Shown: positions 43,024 to 51,311 of the stretch, piece by piece
Layout: each line of letters begins with the position of its first letter
Position numbering within the stretch: the stretch's first letter is position 1
Assembly (NCBI RefSeq): GCF_900156725.1
Contig: NZ_FTOI01000012.1
Coordinates: 1 to 64,000 of the forward strand
DNA length: 64,000 nt
Origin: Kaistella chaponensis
GTDB taxonomy: Bacteria; Bacteroidota; Bacteroidia; Flavobacteriales; Weeksellaceae
Direction: 5' to 3'
The notes under the pieces: generated by a model
What the model was told of the DNA's origin: nothing
The model's database searches: none
What the model saw: only the letters and a program-made list of their open reading frames with translations
Program-made: the position numbers and the translations under genes

Positions 43024-43830
43024 TTGGAAAAACATAGCGAAATTTCAGAGCATTTTCAACCGATAAACCGGGCTTTCCTTTTGGGTGATGCCGTGAAGGT
43101 TTCCTTTTTTGTAAGCAATAATCAATTGATCATGGCTGAAGAATGCTATTTCTTTCTCATGGCTTCAATGCGGAAAATGCGCATGAATATTCCACTTTCT
43201 TATACATTGGAATTCTTTCAAAATCTTTTTGAGCAGAAAGTTATTCAGCAAGGGATTACGGATGGAATCATCCAGGTTTTGGTCTATCGCAATACTGATG
43301 ATCAGATGTTGGAAAAATCTGGTGTTTCTTTTTATTTTGAGGTACAAGAATTTGAAGATATTTTGGCGGTTCAAGGCAACAATGAGATGGATCTGATCAA
43401 AGAGGTAAATGTGAATACCAATTTTCTCAATACGATCAGAACGCATTCGCCAGAGAATATTTACGCAGAGATTTACGCAAAAGAAAATGATTTAGATGAT
43501 GTAATTCTACTCAACCCCAACAAACGGATTGCACGGAGTATTTACGGGAATCTTTTGTTTTTGGAAGGAAAGATTATAAAAATACCTAAAACCACTGAAG
43601 GTGCTTATATTTCTCCGCTTATGGAAAACTTCGTGACTTTCATTCATAAGAACAATCTCGCAGAAATTCAAGAAGCAGAAATGATTGCTTTTGAATCCCA
43701 GAAAGCCGAAGAAATTCTCATGATTTCGGATGAAAGGGGAATCTTTGCAGTAACTAAAATTAGAAATAAAACGTTTGAAACAGCGCGGTTTTCAGAATTG
43801 ATGAACCAGTGGAAATTGAGTTTCGCCTAA
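43024..43830 (+). CDS. class IV aminotransferase-like protein lacking the PLP lysine
   Basis: Protein of 268 residues of the class IV aminotransferase fold, recognised from INRAFLLGDAVKVSFFV at about 14-30 and DDVILLNPNKRIARSIYGNLLF at about 158-179. In working members a PLP lysine lies about 30 residues before the LxN stretch; here residues 127-152 contain no lysine (VNVNTNFLNTIR). The glutamate in the later G-x-(I/V)-x-E segment is replaced (RIARS). A TTG start is used, as no ATG lies before residue 37; TAATTTTG overlaps it. An unusual active site, or a non-enzymatic function, is inferred. A hairpin terminator follows. Confidence 0.75.
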   Translation: MEKHSEISEHFQPINRAFLLGDAVKVSFFVSNNQLIMAEECYFFLMASMRKMRMNIPLSYTLEFFQNLFEQKVIQQGITDGIIQVLVYRNTDDQMLEKSGVSFYFEVQEFEDILAVQGNNEMDLIKEVNVNTNFLNTIRTHSPENIYAEIYAKENDLDDVILLNPNKRIARSIYGNLLFLEGKIIKIPKTTEGAYISPLMENFVTFIHKNNLAEIQEAEMIAFESQKAEEILMISDERGIFAVTKIRNKTFETARFSELMNQWKLSFA

Positions 43831-43837
43831 AATTGAC

Positions 43838-43879
43838 AAACCCGGGAAACAACCTTTTCAAGTCCTTTACCGGGTTTTC
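43838..43879 (+). terminator. terminator after the class IV aminotransferase-like gene
   Basis: AAACCCGG pairs with CCGGGTTT around a 24-nt loop, then TTCT follows. The long loop makes it weaker than the others. Confidence 0.5.
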
Positions 43880-43959
43880 TAATTATTGATATAGAGATAA
43901 CGACCTTTGAATCGTAAAATTATACCGTGCAGTATTAAAGTTTTGTTAAATTTTGAAGG

Positions 43960-44508
43960 TTAATTCATAGAAATGTCTTCGGGTGTATTTGCCCACAGTA
44001 AATATTCCCCACCTAAGTTTTGCATGATGTTTTTCCAAAGTGTTTGATCATTTGGCAACGTATAATCCAGGTTATAAGTATCAACAACGGTCCACATTTT
44101 TCGCTTTACTTCCTCATCGAGTTGCTTGCTTCCCCACCCAGAATATCCGTAAAAAATCTTAATTTCTTCCATCTTGATGGTCTCCTCAGAAAGGCCTTTA
44201 ACCACTTGTTCTAAATCATCTGTGACAAAAAATTCGTCGCTACTTTCATTGAAATTTTCATTGATTTTCATTCCTTTAGTCAGAAAGAAAAATTTATGTT
44301 TTTCTACAGGTCCACCTTTGTAAAGTTCGATGTGGGATCCAAATTTAGGATCCAATTCATTTTTAAATTTAGAATTCTTCTTATTAAGGATCAAACCAAA
44401 AGCGCCATTGTCATCATGGTCTATAATCAAAACTACCGACCGCGAAAAAATATTTACCGAAAGATCCGGAGTGGAAATTAAAATTTTACCTTTGTAAGAA
44501 TGATTCAT
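43960..44508 (-). CDS. YqgE/AlgH family protein
   Basis: Protein of 182 residues of the YqgE/AlgH family. It begins with YKGKILISTPDLSVNIFSRSVVLIIDHDDNGAFGLILNK, the family signature, and has FYGYSGWGSKQLDEEVKRKMW near residue 118. AlgH is linked to alginate control in Pseudomonas; in most bacteria the role is unknown. It is divergent from pdxH, with 54 bases between the start codons. Confidence 0.92.
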   Translation of the reverse strand: MNHSYKGKILISTPDLSVNIFSRSVVLIIDHDDNGAFGLILNKKNSKFKNELDPKFGSHIELYKGGPVEKHKFFFLTKGMKINENFNESSDEFFVTDDLEQVVKGLSEETIKMEEIKIFYGYSGWGSKQLDEEVKRKMWTVVDTYNLDYTLPNDQTLWKNIMQNLGGEYLLWANTPEDISMN

Positions 44509-44562
44509 TTGAAATATAGGGTCAAAAAGAAAAACCTCTTTTCAAAAGTAATAAAAAATTTT

Positions 44563-45207
44563 ATGGAAAACCTGCACGACAAAAGAAAAGTTTACGATAA
44601 ATCCCAACTTCTTGAAAATCAAATTAAAGAAAATCCGATGGAGCAGTTTCGGGATTGGTTTTTGGAAGCAGAGGAAAATTCTGCTATTTCCGAAGCCAAT
44701 GCGATGGCTATTTCTACCCTAGAAAATGATGGTTGTCCTAGAACGAGAATGGTTTTACTAAAGTCTTATACTTGGGAAGGTTTTGTTTTTTATACCAATT
44801 ACGAAAGTAGGAAAGGGAAAGCAATTGAGGACAATCATAAAGCGTGTCTTCATTTTTTTTGGCCAACTTTAGAGAGACAAATTATCATCAAAGCCAATTT
44901 AGAAAAAATTGCAGAGAATTTAAGCGACGGTTATTTTCATTCCCGACCCAAAGGAAGTCAACTTGGAGCCGCAGTTTCTCCGCAAAGTCAAATCATTCCT
45001 GACCGTGACTTTTTGGAAAAGAAACTGATGGATCTGGAAATAGAATATCAGAACAAAGAAATTCCACGGCCGAAAAAATGGGGTGGTTATATCGCAAAAC
45101 CTTATGAAATCGAATTTTGGCAAGGTCGTCCGAATAGGCTTCATGACAGGATTATCTATGAACTTCAGGCAGATTATGAATGGAAGATTTCGCGATTGGC
45201 TCCTTAA
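44563..45207 (+). CDS. pdxH: pyridoxamine 5'-phosphate oxidase
   Basis: FMN enzyme of 214 residues that oxidises pyridoxamine or pyridoxine 5'-phosphate to PLP. The start is MENLHDKRKVYDKSQL; an in-frame upstream ATG would overlap the yqgE start and adds 21 lysine-rich residues. Marks are ATLENDGCPRTRMVLLKS-like region (SEANAMAISTLENDGCPRTR), FVFYTNYESRKGKAIED with FMN ligands, HFFWPTLERQIII, and the C-terminal FWQGRPNRLHDRI. It supplies PLP used by the aminotransferases and CBS-like enzyme of this window. Confidence 0.95.
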   Translation: MENLHDKRKVYDKSQLLENQIKENPMEQFRDWFLEAEENSAISEANAMAISTLENDGCPRTRMVLLKSYTWEGFVFYTNYESRKGKAIEDNHKACLHFFWPTLERQIIIKANLEKIAENLSDGYFHSRPKGSQLGAAVSPQSQIIPDRDFLEKKLMDLEIEYQNKEIPRPKKWGGYIAKPYEIEFWQGRPNRLHDRIIYELQADYEWKISRLAP

Positions 45208-45232
45208 TATGAGCAATTTTCAATTTATAGAA

Positions 45233-45266
45233 CAAAAAAAATCCCGATTACTCGGGATTTAATTTT
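45233..45266. terminator. bidirectional terminator between pdxH and hup
   Basis: AAATCCCGA pairs perfectly with TCGGGATTT around TTAC, with A and T runs on either side, between two convergent genes. Confidence 0.85.
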
Positions 45267-45283
45267 GTATGTTAATCTATTGA

Positions 45284-45583
45284 TTATTTTTTCTTTTTAG
45301 CCATACCTTCCATAACTGCTCCTGATAAATCAGCACCAGCTTTAAATTTAGCAACTTTTTTTGCAGCAATTTGAATTGGCTTTTTTGTTGCAGGGTTGAT
45401 TCCTTGTCTTGCAGCTCTATCAGCTACAGAGAAGGTACCGAATCCAACTAATGAAACTTTACCATCTTTTTGTTTCAAAGTAGAGGTAACGTTAGAAATG
45501 AAAGATTCTAAAGCAGCTTTTGCAGCAACTTTTGTAATGTTCGCATCTTTTGCGATAGCATCGATTAATTCTGATTTGTTCAT
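45284..45583 (-). CDS. HU family DNA-binding protein
   Basis: Classical HU of 99 residues. It has MNKSELIDAIAKDANITKVAAKAALESF (helical dimer half), KVSLVGFGTFSVADRAARQGINPATKKPIQIAAKKVAKF with the DNA-bending proline arm, and a lysine-rich tail MAKKKK. It binds and bends DNA as a nucleoid protein. A good promoter lies 37 bases upstream. It contrasts with the longer HU-like protein at 40.3 kb. Confidence 0.95.
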   Translation of the reverse strand: MNKSELIDAIAKDANITKVAAKAALESFISNVTSTLKQKDGKVSLVGFGTFSVADRAARQGINPATKKPIQIAAKKVAKFKAGADLSGAVMEGMAKKKK

Positions 45584-45619
45584 AATTATTATTTGTTTAA
45601 GTTAGTGTCATTGTTAAAG

Positions 45620-45650
45620 CAAATATAAAACATTTTTCATATTGCGCAAA
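45620..45650 (-). promoter_or_regulatory. promoter of the HU gene (-33 and -7)
   Basis: On the minus strand TTTG (45650-45647), then 19 bp, then TATATTTG (45627-45620), a near-perfect Bacteroidota promoter about 37 bases upstream of the start codon. Confidence 0.75.
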
Positions 45651-45959
45651 TTTTTTACAAAAATTTAACAAGAAATCTATTTATTTCTCTAAATTAACAA
45701 AAACTACTAAATTGAAAGAATTGCCAATTTGCGAGGTTTTTGAATACTAAAATTGTGCCAAAACCTTTGGTGGTCGGATAATTGTCTATAATTTGTTTCT
45801 CTATTTGAAATTGTGAATTGTTTAATTAGGCATTGCGTTTTACATCATCTAAAATGTACTGAATATTAATCTTAAAATAGGTCGAGATGAACGTATTTTT
45901 GGTTGATACCAGAACATTCAACAAAAAAAAATATTTATGTTACTTTTGATTAAAATCGT
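45651..45959. other. AT-rich intergenic stretch between hup and panD
   Basis: Divergent intergenic region. Beyond the HU promoter on the left and the panD -7 box on the right I see no gene, repeat or RNA. The sequence is about 70% A+T. Confidence 0.5.
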
Positions 45960-45967
45960 TAAATTTG
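45960..45967 (+). promoter_or_regulatory. -7 element abutting the panD start
   Basis: TAAATTTG matches TAnnTTTG and ends 4 bases before the ATG at 45972. A second candidate, TACTTTTG, lies 19 bases further left. The nearer box predicts a leaderless message. Confidence 0.55.
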
Positions 45968-45971
45968 CGCC

Positions 45972-46322
45972 ATGTTAATTGAAGTTTTTAAATCAAAAAT
46001 CCACAGGGTTCGTGTTACGGAATCGGACCTTAATTATATTGGAAGCATTACGATTGATGAAGATCTTTTGGAAGCCTCCGGAATTTTAGTTGGGGAAAGA
46101 GTTTATATCGTTAATGTTAATAACGGTGAAAGATTCGATACCTATGCAATAAAAGGTAAAAGAAAATCCGGCGAAGTATGTTTGAATGGTCCTGCTGCAC
46201 GAAGAGTTCAGAAAGGTGATATCATCATCATTATATCATACGCGCAAATGACTCCAGAAGAAGCGAAAACTTTTCAGCCCAAAATTATTTTTCCAGACGA
46301 AAAAACGAATCTTCTCACTTAA
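45972..46322 (+). CDS. panD: aspartate 1-decarboxylase
   Basis: Makes beta-alanine for pantothenate and coenzyme A. The 116-residue proenzyme cleaves itself between Gly24 and Ser25 ([16 protein letters not shown]), leaving a pyruvoyl group on the new N-terminus. Further marks are [13 protein letters not shown] near 56-68 and the catalytic-site [13 protein letters not shown] near 78-90. All expected residues are present. It leads a pair with the UPF0104 gene 21 bases downstream; no link in function is known. Confidence 0.96.
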   Translation: MLIEVFKSKIHRVRVTESDLNYIGSITIDEDLLEASGILVGERVYIVNVNNGERFDTYAIKGKRKSGEVCLNGPAARRVQKGDIIIIISYAQMTPEEAKTFQPKIIFPDEKTNLLT

Positions 46323-46343
46323 TTCCTGATCTAAATTTTTTCT

Positions 46344-47381
46344 TTGGAAAATTCTAAAAAATCCAGTCCTCTTAAAACCTTTTTAACCATCGCTATTTCC
46401 CTCGGAATTGCAGCACTTTTTATGTGGTTTGCATTGAAGGGAATGGAATTTAAAAAAATTGCAGGGTATTTTGCAAAAGCCAATTATTTTTGGGTTTTTG
46501 TTGCGGCGGTATTTGGACTTTTGGCGTATTGGTTTCGCGCAGTTCGCTGGAATTTATTGCTGGAACCGATGGGTTACAAAATCTCCAATTCCAATGCGTT
46601 GTGGACGATCTCATTCGGATATCTGATGAATTTAACCATTCCGAGAAGTGGAGAATTGGCCCGTTCTACTGCTCTTTATGGTGTGGAAAATGTTCCCGTT
46701 GAGAAATCTTTCGGAACGATCATTTTAGAAAGAGTAGTGGATTTAATTTGTATGATGGGATTTTTAGGTTTGACTTTAATCTTCAAATACGATGCAATTT
46801 TATCTTTTTATCAATATGTAACCGCAGAAAAAAGCAAAACTACTGAACCAGCTTCCAATGCAAAATGGTTTGTTATTGTAGGAATTTCGGCCCTTTTGGG
46901 AATTCTGTTTTTTGTTTTAAGAAGAAAGTTGCAGCAATTTCCTATTTATCAGAAGGTCATTAATTTTGCAAAAGGTATTCTTCATGGTTTAACTTCTATT
47001 TTTAAATTAAAGCAAAAAGGAAAATTTATCTTGTTGTCGCTCGCTATTTGGGTTTCCTACTATTTAGCGGCATATTTGGTGTGTTTTGCACTTCCTGAAA
47101 CCTCAGATTTCACCATTGCAGATGGGTTTTTCATCATCGTGGTCGGAACTTTGGGAATGATGGTTCCAGCTTCGGGCGGAATTGGCGCATTTCATTTGGC
47201 TTTAAAATTCGGCATTATGGCGCTTTTTCTTTCCATGGGAAAAAACCCGGAAGAAGGGGGCGAAGTCGGGCTTTCTTACGCCTTTATTTCTCATACCATG
47301 CAATTGGTGATTATGATTGTGATGGGAATTATTTCCATTCCGATGTTGGCAAAAGCGAGAAATTCTGCTCCGAAAAAATAA
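46344..47381 (+). CDS. UPF0104 (lysylphosphatidylglycerol synthase TM region) membrane protein
   Basis: Integral membrane protein of 345 residues with about eight hydrophobic helices. It has the LPG-synthase transmembrane signature GYLMNLTIPRSGELARSTALY near 92-112, GTIILERVVDLICMMGF near 122, and a late VPASGGIGAFHLALKFG near 274. It lacks the soluble catalytic domain of MprF, so it is a flippase-like or transporter-like relative of unknown function. A TTG start is chosen 21 bases after panD; no ATG is present until residue 27, inside the first helix. Confidence 0.85.
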   Translation: MENSKKSSPLKTFLTIAISLGIAALFMWFALKGMEFKKIAGYFAKANYFWVFVAAVFGLLAYWFRAVRWNLLLEPMGYKISNSNALWTISFGYLMNLTIPRSGELARSTALYGVENVPVEKSFGTIILERVVDLICMMGFLGLTLIFKYDAILSFYQYVTAEKSKTTEPASNAKWFVIVGISALLGILFFVLRRKLQQFPIYQKVINFAKGILHGLTSIFKLKQKGKFILLSLAIWVSYYLAAYLVCFALPETSDFTIADGFFIIVVGTLGMMVPASGGIGAFHLALKFGIMALFLSMGKNPEEGGEVGLSYAFISHTMQLVIMIVMGIISIPMLAKARNSAPKK

Positions 47382-47400
47382 TCAGTATTTTCTTTTTAAT

Positions 47401-47778
47401 TTAATCTTTAATAAAATAAGATTCAGAATCTTCAACGAGTGGAATGTAGATTCGATGCCAGTTTTCATACCCTTCGATCATTTCCCATTGGTGACCTTCA
47501 CCGTCGATATCTTCCGCTAGCAAAACAATTCCGGGTTCTATAATAAAAGTGCGTTCATCACTCGTCGTAAATTTTAATTTCCCGCTCAAAGTAATGACAA
47601 ATTGTTTTCGTGGCGCGGCATGAGCGCCAATTTGCCAAGAATCGATTGTATTCGCAAACCAGAATTCTTCCGATTTTATTTTTAGCTGAGTCCGTACTTT
47701 ACCTATTTCAAAAAAGCTTTCTCCATCCGCATTTCGCAGTAATCGAATGGCGGGAATTTCGTTATTGTTATCGCTCAT
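47401..47778 (-). CDS. cupin domain protein
   Basis: Small beta-barrel protein of 125 residues. It has the cupin motif pattern with GAHAAPRKQFVITLSGKL and FIIEPGIVLLAEDIDGEGHQWEM; the metal-binding histidine pattern is incomplete. The start is the ATG of MSDNNNEIPA; an in-frame TTG three codons upstream overlaps the stop of the M3 peptidase gene. It lies 1 base after that stop, so co-translation is likely. The function is unknown. Confidence 0.82.
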   Translation of the reverse strand: MSDNNNEIPAIRLLRNADGESFFEIGKVRTQLKIKSEEFWFANTIDSWQIGAHAAPRKQFVITLSGKLKFTTSDERTFIIEPGIVLLAEDIDGEGHQWEMIEGYENWHRIYIPLVEDSESYFIKD

Positions 47779-47779
47779 T

Positions 47780-49870
47780 TTATCCAAATGCTCGTTTCAA
47801 CAAACTTTCCACTTTCGGTTCGCTTCCCCGGAAATTTTTGTACAGTTCCATCGGATCTTTTGTTCCGCCAGAAGAAAGCAAGATCTTATATTTCGCGGCA
47901 ATTTCTGGATTGAAAATTCCGTTTTCTTTAAAATATTGAAAAGCATCCGCATCCAAAACTTCTGCCCATTTGTAAGAATAATATCCCGCAGAATAACCTC
48001 CTTGGAAGATGTGAGAAAAACTCGTACTCATAATAGTTTCCGGATTGCTTGGATACAAATTGGTCGCTTTTGTTTCTTCTACTTCAAAGGTTTTTACATC
48101 GCCCACTTTTTCAGAATCCGTGTGATATGCGATATCTAAAAGTCCGAAACCGATTTGTCTCATGGTTTGATAACCTTCCATAAAATTCTTGGAATCTGAA
48201 ATTTTCTGAATTTTCTCATCCGGTAAAATTTCGCCCGTTTTGTAATGTTTTGCGAAAGTTTTCAGGAATTCCGGTTCGTAACAGTAATTTTCTAAAAACT
48301 GGGACGGAAGTTCTACAAAATCCCATTTCACAGAAGTTCCGGAAAGATTTGGATAGGTCGTATTCGCTAAAATGCCGTGTAAAGCGTGACCAAATTCATG
48401 GAAAAGTGTCGTCACTTCCTGGAAAGTCAATAAACTTGGCGTGTCTGAACTTGAGCCGATTGTTATCGGCTTAGAGAAATTACAAACCACCGAAATATGT
48501 GGACGGTGATTTTCACCATTTTTTCGGAACTGATTTTTAAAACTCGTCATCCAAGCTCCGGCTCTTTTTCCTTTTCTTGGGAAATAATCGGCGTAAAGAA
48601 TTGCTTTGAAGTCGGAAGTCGGAAGTTGGGTGTCGGAAGCTTTCAATTCGCTGGAAACTTTGGACTTCTGTCCTCCAACTTCCCACACTTCGTAAGTTTT
48701 CACTTCTTCGTGGTATTTTTGGATCTCCGAAGTTTCTTTAAATTCTAAACCGAAAAGTGTTTTTGCTAAACCGAAAACGGCTTCCTGAACTTTCTCCAAT
48801 TGGAAATAAGGTTTCAGTTCTTCATCATCGATATCGAATTTCTGTTTGCGCAATTTTTCGGCGTAAAAAGTATGGTCATAGCTTTGCATATCTTCGATTC
48901 CGTCTGCTTTTGCTAAAGATTTTAGTTCTTCGATTTCTTTTTCTGCGTAAGGTTTTGCTTTTTCCAAAAGTTCATTCAAAAAAGTTTTTACTTTCGCGGG
49001 ATCTTTTGCCATTCTTTCTTCCAAAACGTAATCAGCGTAAGTTTTATAGCCGAGAAGTTGGGCTTTTTCTTGTTTCAGTTGAATGATTTCTTTGATCAAA
49101 TTCTGATTGTCAAACTCATTATTTTGGAAAGATTTTCTTCCGTTTGCCAAAGCCAATTCTTTTCGAAGTTCTCTGTTTTCGGCATAAGTCATCAATGGTA
49201 AAAAACTCGGATATTGCAAAGTCACGACAAATCCATCCAGATTTCTTTCTTTGGCTTCTTCACGGTATTGTTGCAAAATTGCCTCTGGAATTCCGGCCAA
49301 ATCTTTTTCATCGGTAAGGTGTTTGAAATAATGATTGGTTTCTGCCAAAACATTTTCCCCGAATTTTAAAGACTTCTTAGAAAGTTCGATGCTGATATTT
49401 TTAAACTGTTCCTTTTGAGCCTCATTTAAAAGTGCGCCGCTTCTTACAAAACCTTTGTAAGTTTCATTTAAAAGCATTTCCTGTTCTTCGTTCAGATTGT
49501 ATTTTTCTTTTTCATCAAAGACTTTTTTAATTTTTTCGAAAAGCTTTTCATTTTGAGAAATTTTCGCAGAATATTCCGTTAAAATAGGGGAAACTTCCTG
49601 TGCGATTTTCTGAATTTCGTCATTGGTTTCTGCAGAATTTAAATTGAAAAATATACTCGAAACAATTTCCAGTTGTTCACCAGAAAAAGCCAAAGCTTCG
49701 ATTACATTTTCGAAAGTGGCTTCTTCTTTATTTTCTACAATTTCGTCGATCTCTTTTTCCGAAGTTTTGATCAATTCCTGAAAGGCAGGAAGAAAATCTG
49801 CTTCTTTAATTTCGGTGAAAGGTGCAGATTGATATTGTGTTGTGAAGATTTCTGTTAAAATATTGGACAT
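47780..49870 (-). CDS. M3 family metallopeptidase (Dcp/oligopeptidase A type) with an internal repeat insert
   Basis: Zinc oligopeptidase of 696 residues, probably cytoplasmic. The zinc motif HEFGH lies at about 489-493, with FVELPSQFLENY containing the third ligand, and the conserved YADYFPRKGKRAGAW near 425. Between the conserved EVWEV and KAILYADYF, a stretch of about 25 residues (KSKVSSELKASDTQLPTSDF at its core) has no counterpart in the family; it is encoded by GGAAGT-type dispersed repeat DNA (48603-48683). The frame remains open, so the enzyme probably still works. It is upstream of the cupin gene with a 1-base gap. Confidence 0.93.
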   Translation of the reverse strand: MSNILTEIFTTQYQSAPFTEIKEADFLPAFQELIKTSEKEIDEIVENKEEATFENVIEALAFSGEQLEIVSSIFFNLNSAETNDEIQKIAQEVSPILTEYSAKISQNEKLFEKIKKVFDEKEKYNLNEEQEMLLNETYKGFVRSGALLNEAQKEQFKNISIELSKKSLKFGENVLAETNHYFKHLTDEKDLAGIPEAILQQYREEAKERNLDGFVVTLQYPSFLPLMTYAENRELRKELALANGRKSFQNNEFDNQNLIKEIIQLKQEKAQLLGYKTYADYVLEERMAKDPAKVKTFLNELLEKAKPYAEKEIEELKSLAKADGIEDMQSYDHTFYAEKLRKQKFDIDDEELKPYFQLEKVQEAVFGLAKTLFGLEFKETSEIQKYHEEVKTYEVWEVGGQKSKVSSELKASDTQLPTSDFKAILYADYFPRKGKRAGAWMTSFKNQFRKNGENHRPHISVVCNFSKPITIGSSSDTPSLLTFQEVTTLFHEFGHALHGILANTTYPNLSGTSVKWDFVELPSQFLENYCYEPEFLKTFAKHYKTGEILPDEKIQKISDSKNFMEGYQTMRQIGFGLLDIAYHTDSEKVGDVKTFEVEETKATNLYPSNPETIMSTSFSHIFQGGYSAGYYSYKWAEVLDADAFQYFKENGIFNPEIAAKYKILLSSGGTKDPMELYKNFRGSEPKVESLLKRAFG
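48603..48683. repeat. dispersed GGAAGT repeat inserted inside the M3 peptidase gene
   Basis: The plus strand shows GAAGTCGGAAGTCGGAAG at about 48609-48626 continuing into TTGGG, and an inverted partner CCAACTTCC at 48675-48683 (matching GGAAGTTGG at 48621-48629). Such GGAAGT/CCAACTTCC strings are, to my recollection, intergenic repeats in this group; here they are within a coding region and in frame. Confidence 0.7.
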
Positions 49871-49900
49871 TTTTATTGATTTATTGTGTAAGCAAAAGTA

Positions 49901-50512
49901 TTAATATTCTTTGTGATAACCTATTCCCATGACTATTCCGACGCCAATGAAGGAATGTTGTGAAATATTTCCGAGCAATTTAAAACCAATACTATTTCCT
50001 AAACCAGTTTCTTTTCCTACAGGAATTATTTCGTAAATTTTATATTTGCTTTTATTGTTTTTGAACCATTTTACATTAAACTCAAATGGAAATCCGATAA
50101 AATTCTTTTTTTCCTGAAACCATTCATTGTTTTCATTTTTGAAGCCCTGTATGTATTTATTGGTAGAAATTCCGCCGGAAAAACTGTATGCAAAATTATT
50201 CTTGGTATATCTTCTTCCATACAGAAACGCAATTTCATTATATTCTACTTCTAATGCAATCACTGGAATAGGAGTGATAGGAGTAATTAATAAAATATCT
50301 AAACCAAATTGGTACAATTCAGAATATCGCACTGAAAACAAATTTTTATTCGTTTCAAAATTGAGTTCTCCAAATTGATTTAAGCCGCCTTTATTCGTGA
50401 AATCATTGGCATAACCAGTTCCCAATTCTATGAAAATAATTGGATTTACCTTTTGCGAAAAAAATATATTTGACGAAAATAAAAGAATGAATAGGGAAAG
50501 ATATTTAATCAT
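49901..50512 (-). CDS. hypothetical exported protein
   Basis: Protein of 203 residues with a signal peptide (1-20, LFSSNIFFSQ). The body alternates short hydrophobic and polar stretches (FIELGTGYANDFTNKGG, EIAFLYGRRYTKNNFAYSF, GFKLLGNISQHSFIGVGIVMG), like a small outer-membrane beta-barrel. It ends in EY rather than an aromatic residue, so the barrel reading is tentative. I do not recognise the family. It stands alone. Confidence 0.65.
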   Translation of the reverse strand: MIKYLSLFILLFSSNIFFSQKVNPIIFIELGTGYANDFTNKGGLNQFGELNFETNKNLFSVRYSELYQFGLDILLITPITPIPVIALEVEYNEIAFLYGRRYTKNNFAYSFSGGISTNKYIQGFKNENNEWFQEKKNFIGFPFEFNVKWFKNNKSKYKIYEIIPVGKETGLGNSIGFKLLGNISQHSFIGVGIVMGIGYHKEY

Positions 50513-50579
50513 TTAAGTTGTTGTGATTTTGTTCATTAATTTTTGTTAAATTTAATCAAAAATTTAAAATAGTACTACC

Positions 50580-51098
50580 ATGAAAAAAATCTTATTAATC
50601 CTTTTAGGAATAGTTGCGGTTGCTGTTATTACCATGTTTGTGATGGGTAAATCTTACCATTTTGAAAAATCCATCGTAATCAATGCTCCGTTGGATAAAG
50701 TTTACGCGCACCTTAACAATACCAAATCGATTAACGAATGGAATCCGTGGATGAAGCTTGATCCTACCATAAAAGTCAAATATTCTGGAAATTCCGGGCA
50801 AGTTGGCGACAAATACTGTTGGGAAGGAAATGAGGAATCGGGAAGTGGTTGTCAGGAAATTACGGCGCTTGTTCCGAATCAAAAGCAATCGACCAAAATG
50901 ATTTTCTACAAACCTTTCGAAAGTGAAGCCACTTCAGATCTTATTTTAATTCCGGAAGGAAATGCGACAAAAGTAACCTGGACCATGGATTGCGAGTTGG
51001 ATTATCCGATGAATCTGATGAAGCTTTTCATGGATTCTCAAATGGGAAAATCATACGATAGCGGTTTGAATGCATTAGAAGCGCTTGCTGAAAAATAA
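50580..51098 (+). CDS. SRPBCC family membrane-anchored protein
   Basis: Protein of 172 residues with an N-terminal membrane helix (3-21, ILLILLGIVAVAVITMFVM) and a polyketide-cyclase/START-type domain (about 30-165). Domain marks are KSIVINAPLDKVYAHLNNTKSINEWNPWM and NATKVTWTMDCELDYPMNLM. The ligand is unknown. It may act at the membrane face. A terminator follows. Confidence 0.85.
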   Translation: MKKILLILLGIVAVAVITMFVMGKSYHFEKSIVINAPLDKVYAHLNNTKSINEWNPWMKLDPTIKVKYSGNSGQVGDKYCWEGNEESGSGCQEITALVPNQKQSTKMIFYKPFESEATSDLILIPEGNATKVTWTMDCELDYPMNLMKLFMDSQMGKSYDSGLNALEALAEK

Positions 51099-51118
51099 TA
51101 ATCAAATGCAGTTTTTTG

Positions 51119-51147
51119 AAGTCGGTTTAAACGCCGACTTTTTTGTT
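51119..51147 (+). terminator. terminator after the SRPBCC gene
   Basis: AAGTCGG pairs with CCGACTT around an 8-nt loop (TTTAAACG), followed by six T. Confidence 0.8.
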
Positions 51148-51311
51148 TTTCCAATTTTGGATTTACATCATTTCAAATGAGCCAAAGTCTGTTAAAATAA
51201 TTATAATGTTTGAAACCATGAGAAATAATTACCTTAAATTTGTCCTTCGTTTCCCCAAAAATTGATATTTTAAGGAAATTTATTACCTAAGAAAAAAAGA
51301 AAAATTATTTA

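Noticed and set aside
44500-44562. Upstream ATG as the start of pdxH
   Set aside because: It overlaps the yqgE start and adds a lysine-rich stretch not seen in the family.
48497-48748. Plus-strand frame opposite the M3 peptidase as a nested gene
   Set aside because: It is a shadow of the peptidase frame and includes the repeat insert; no independent evidence.
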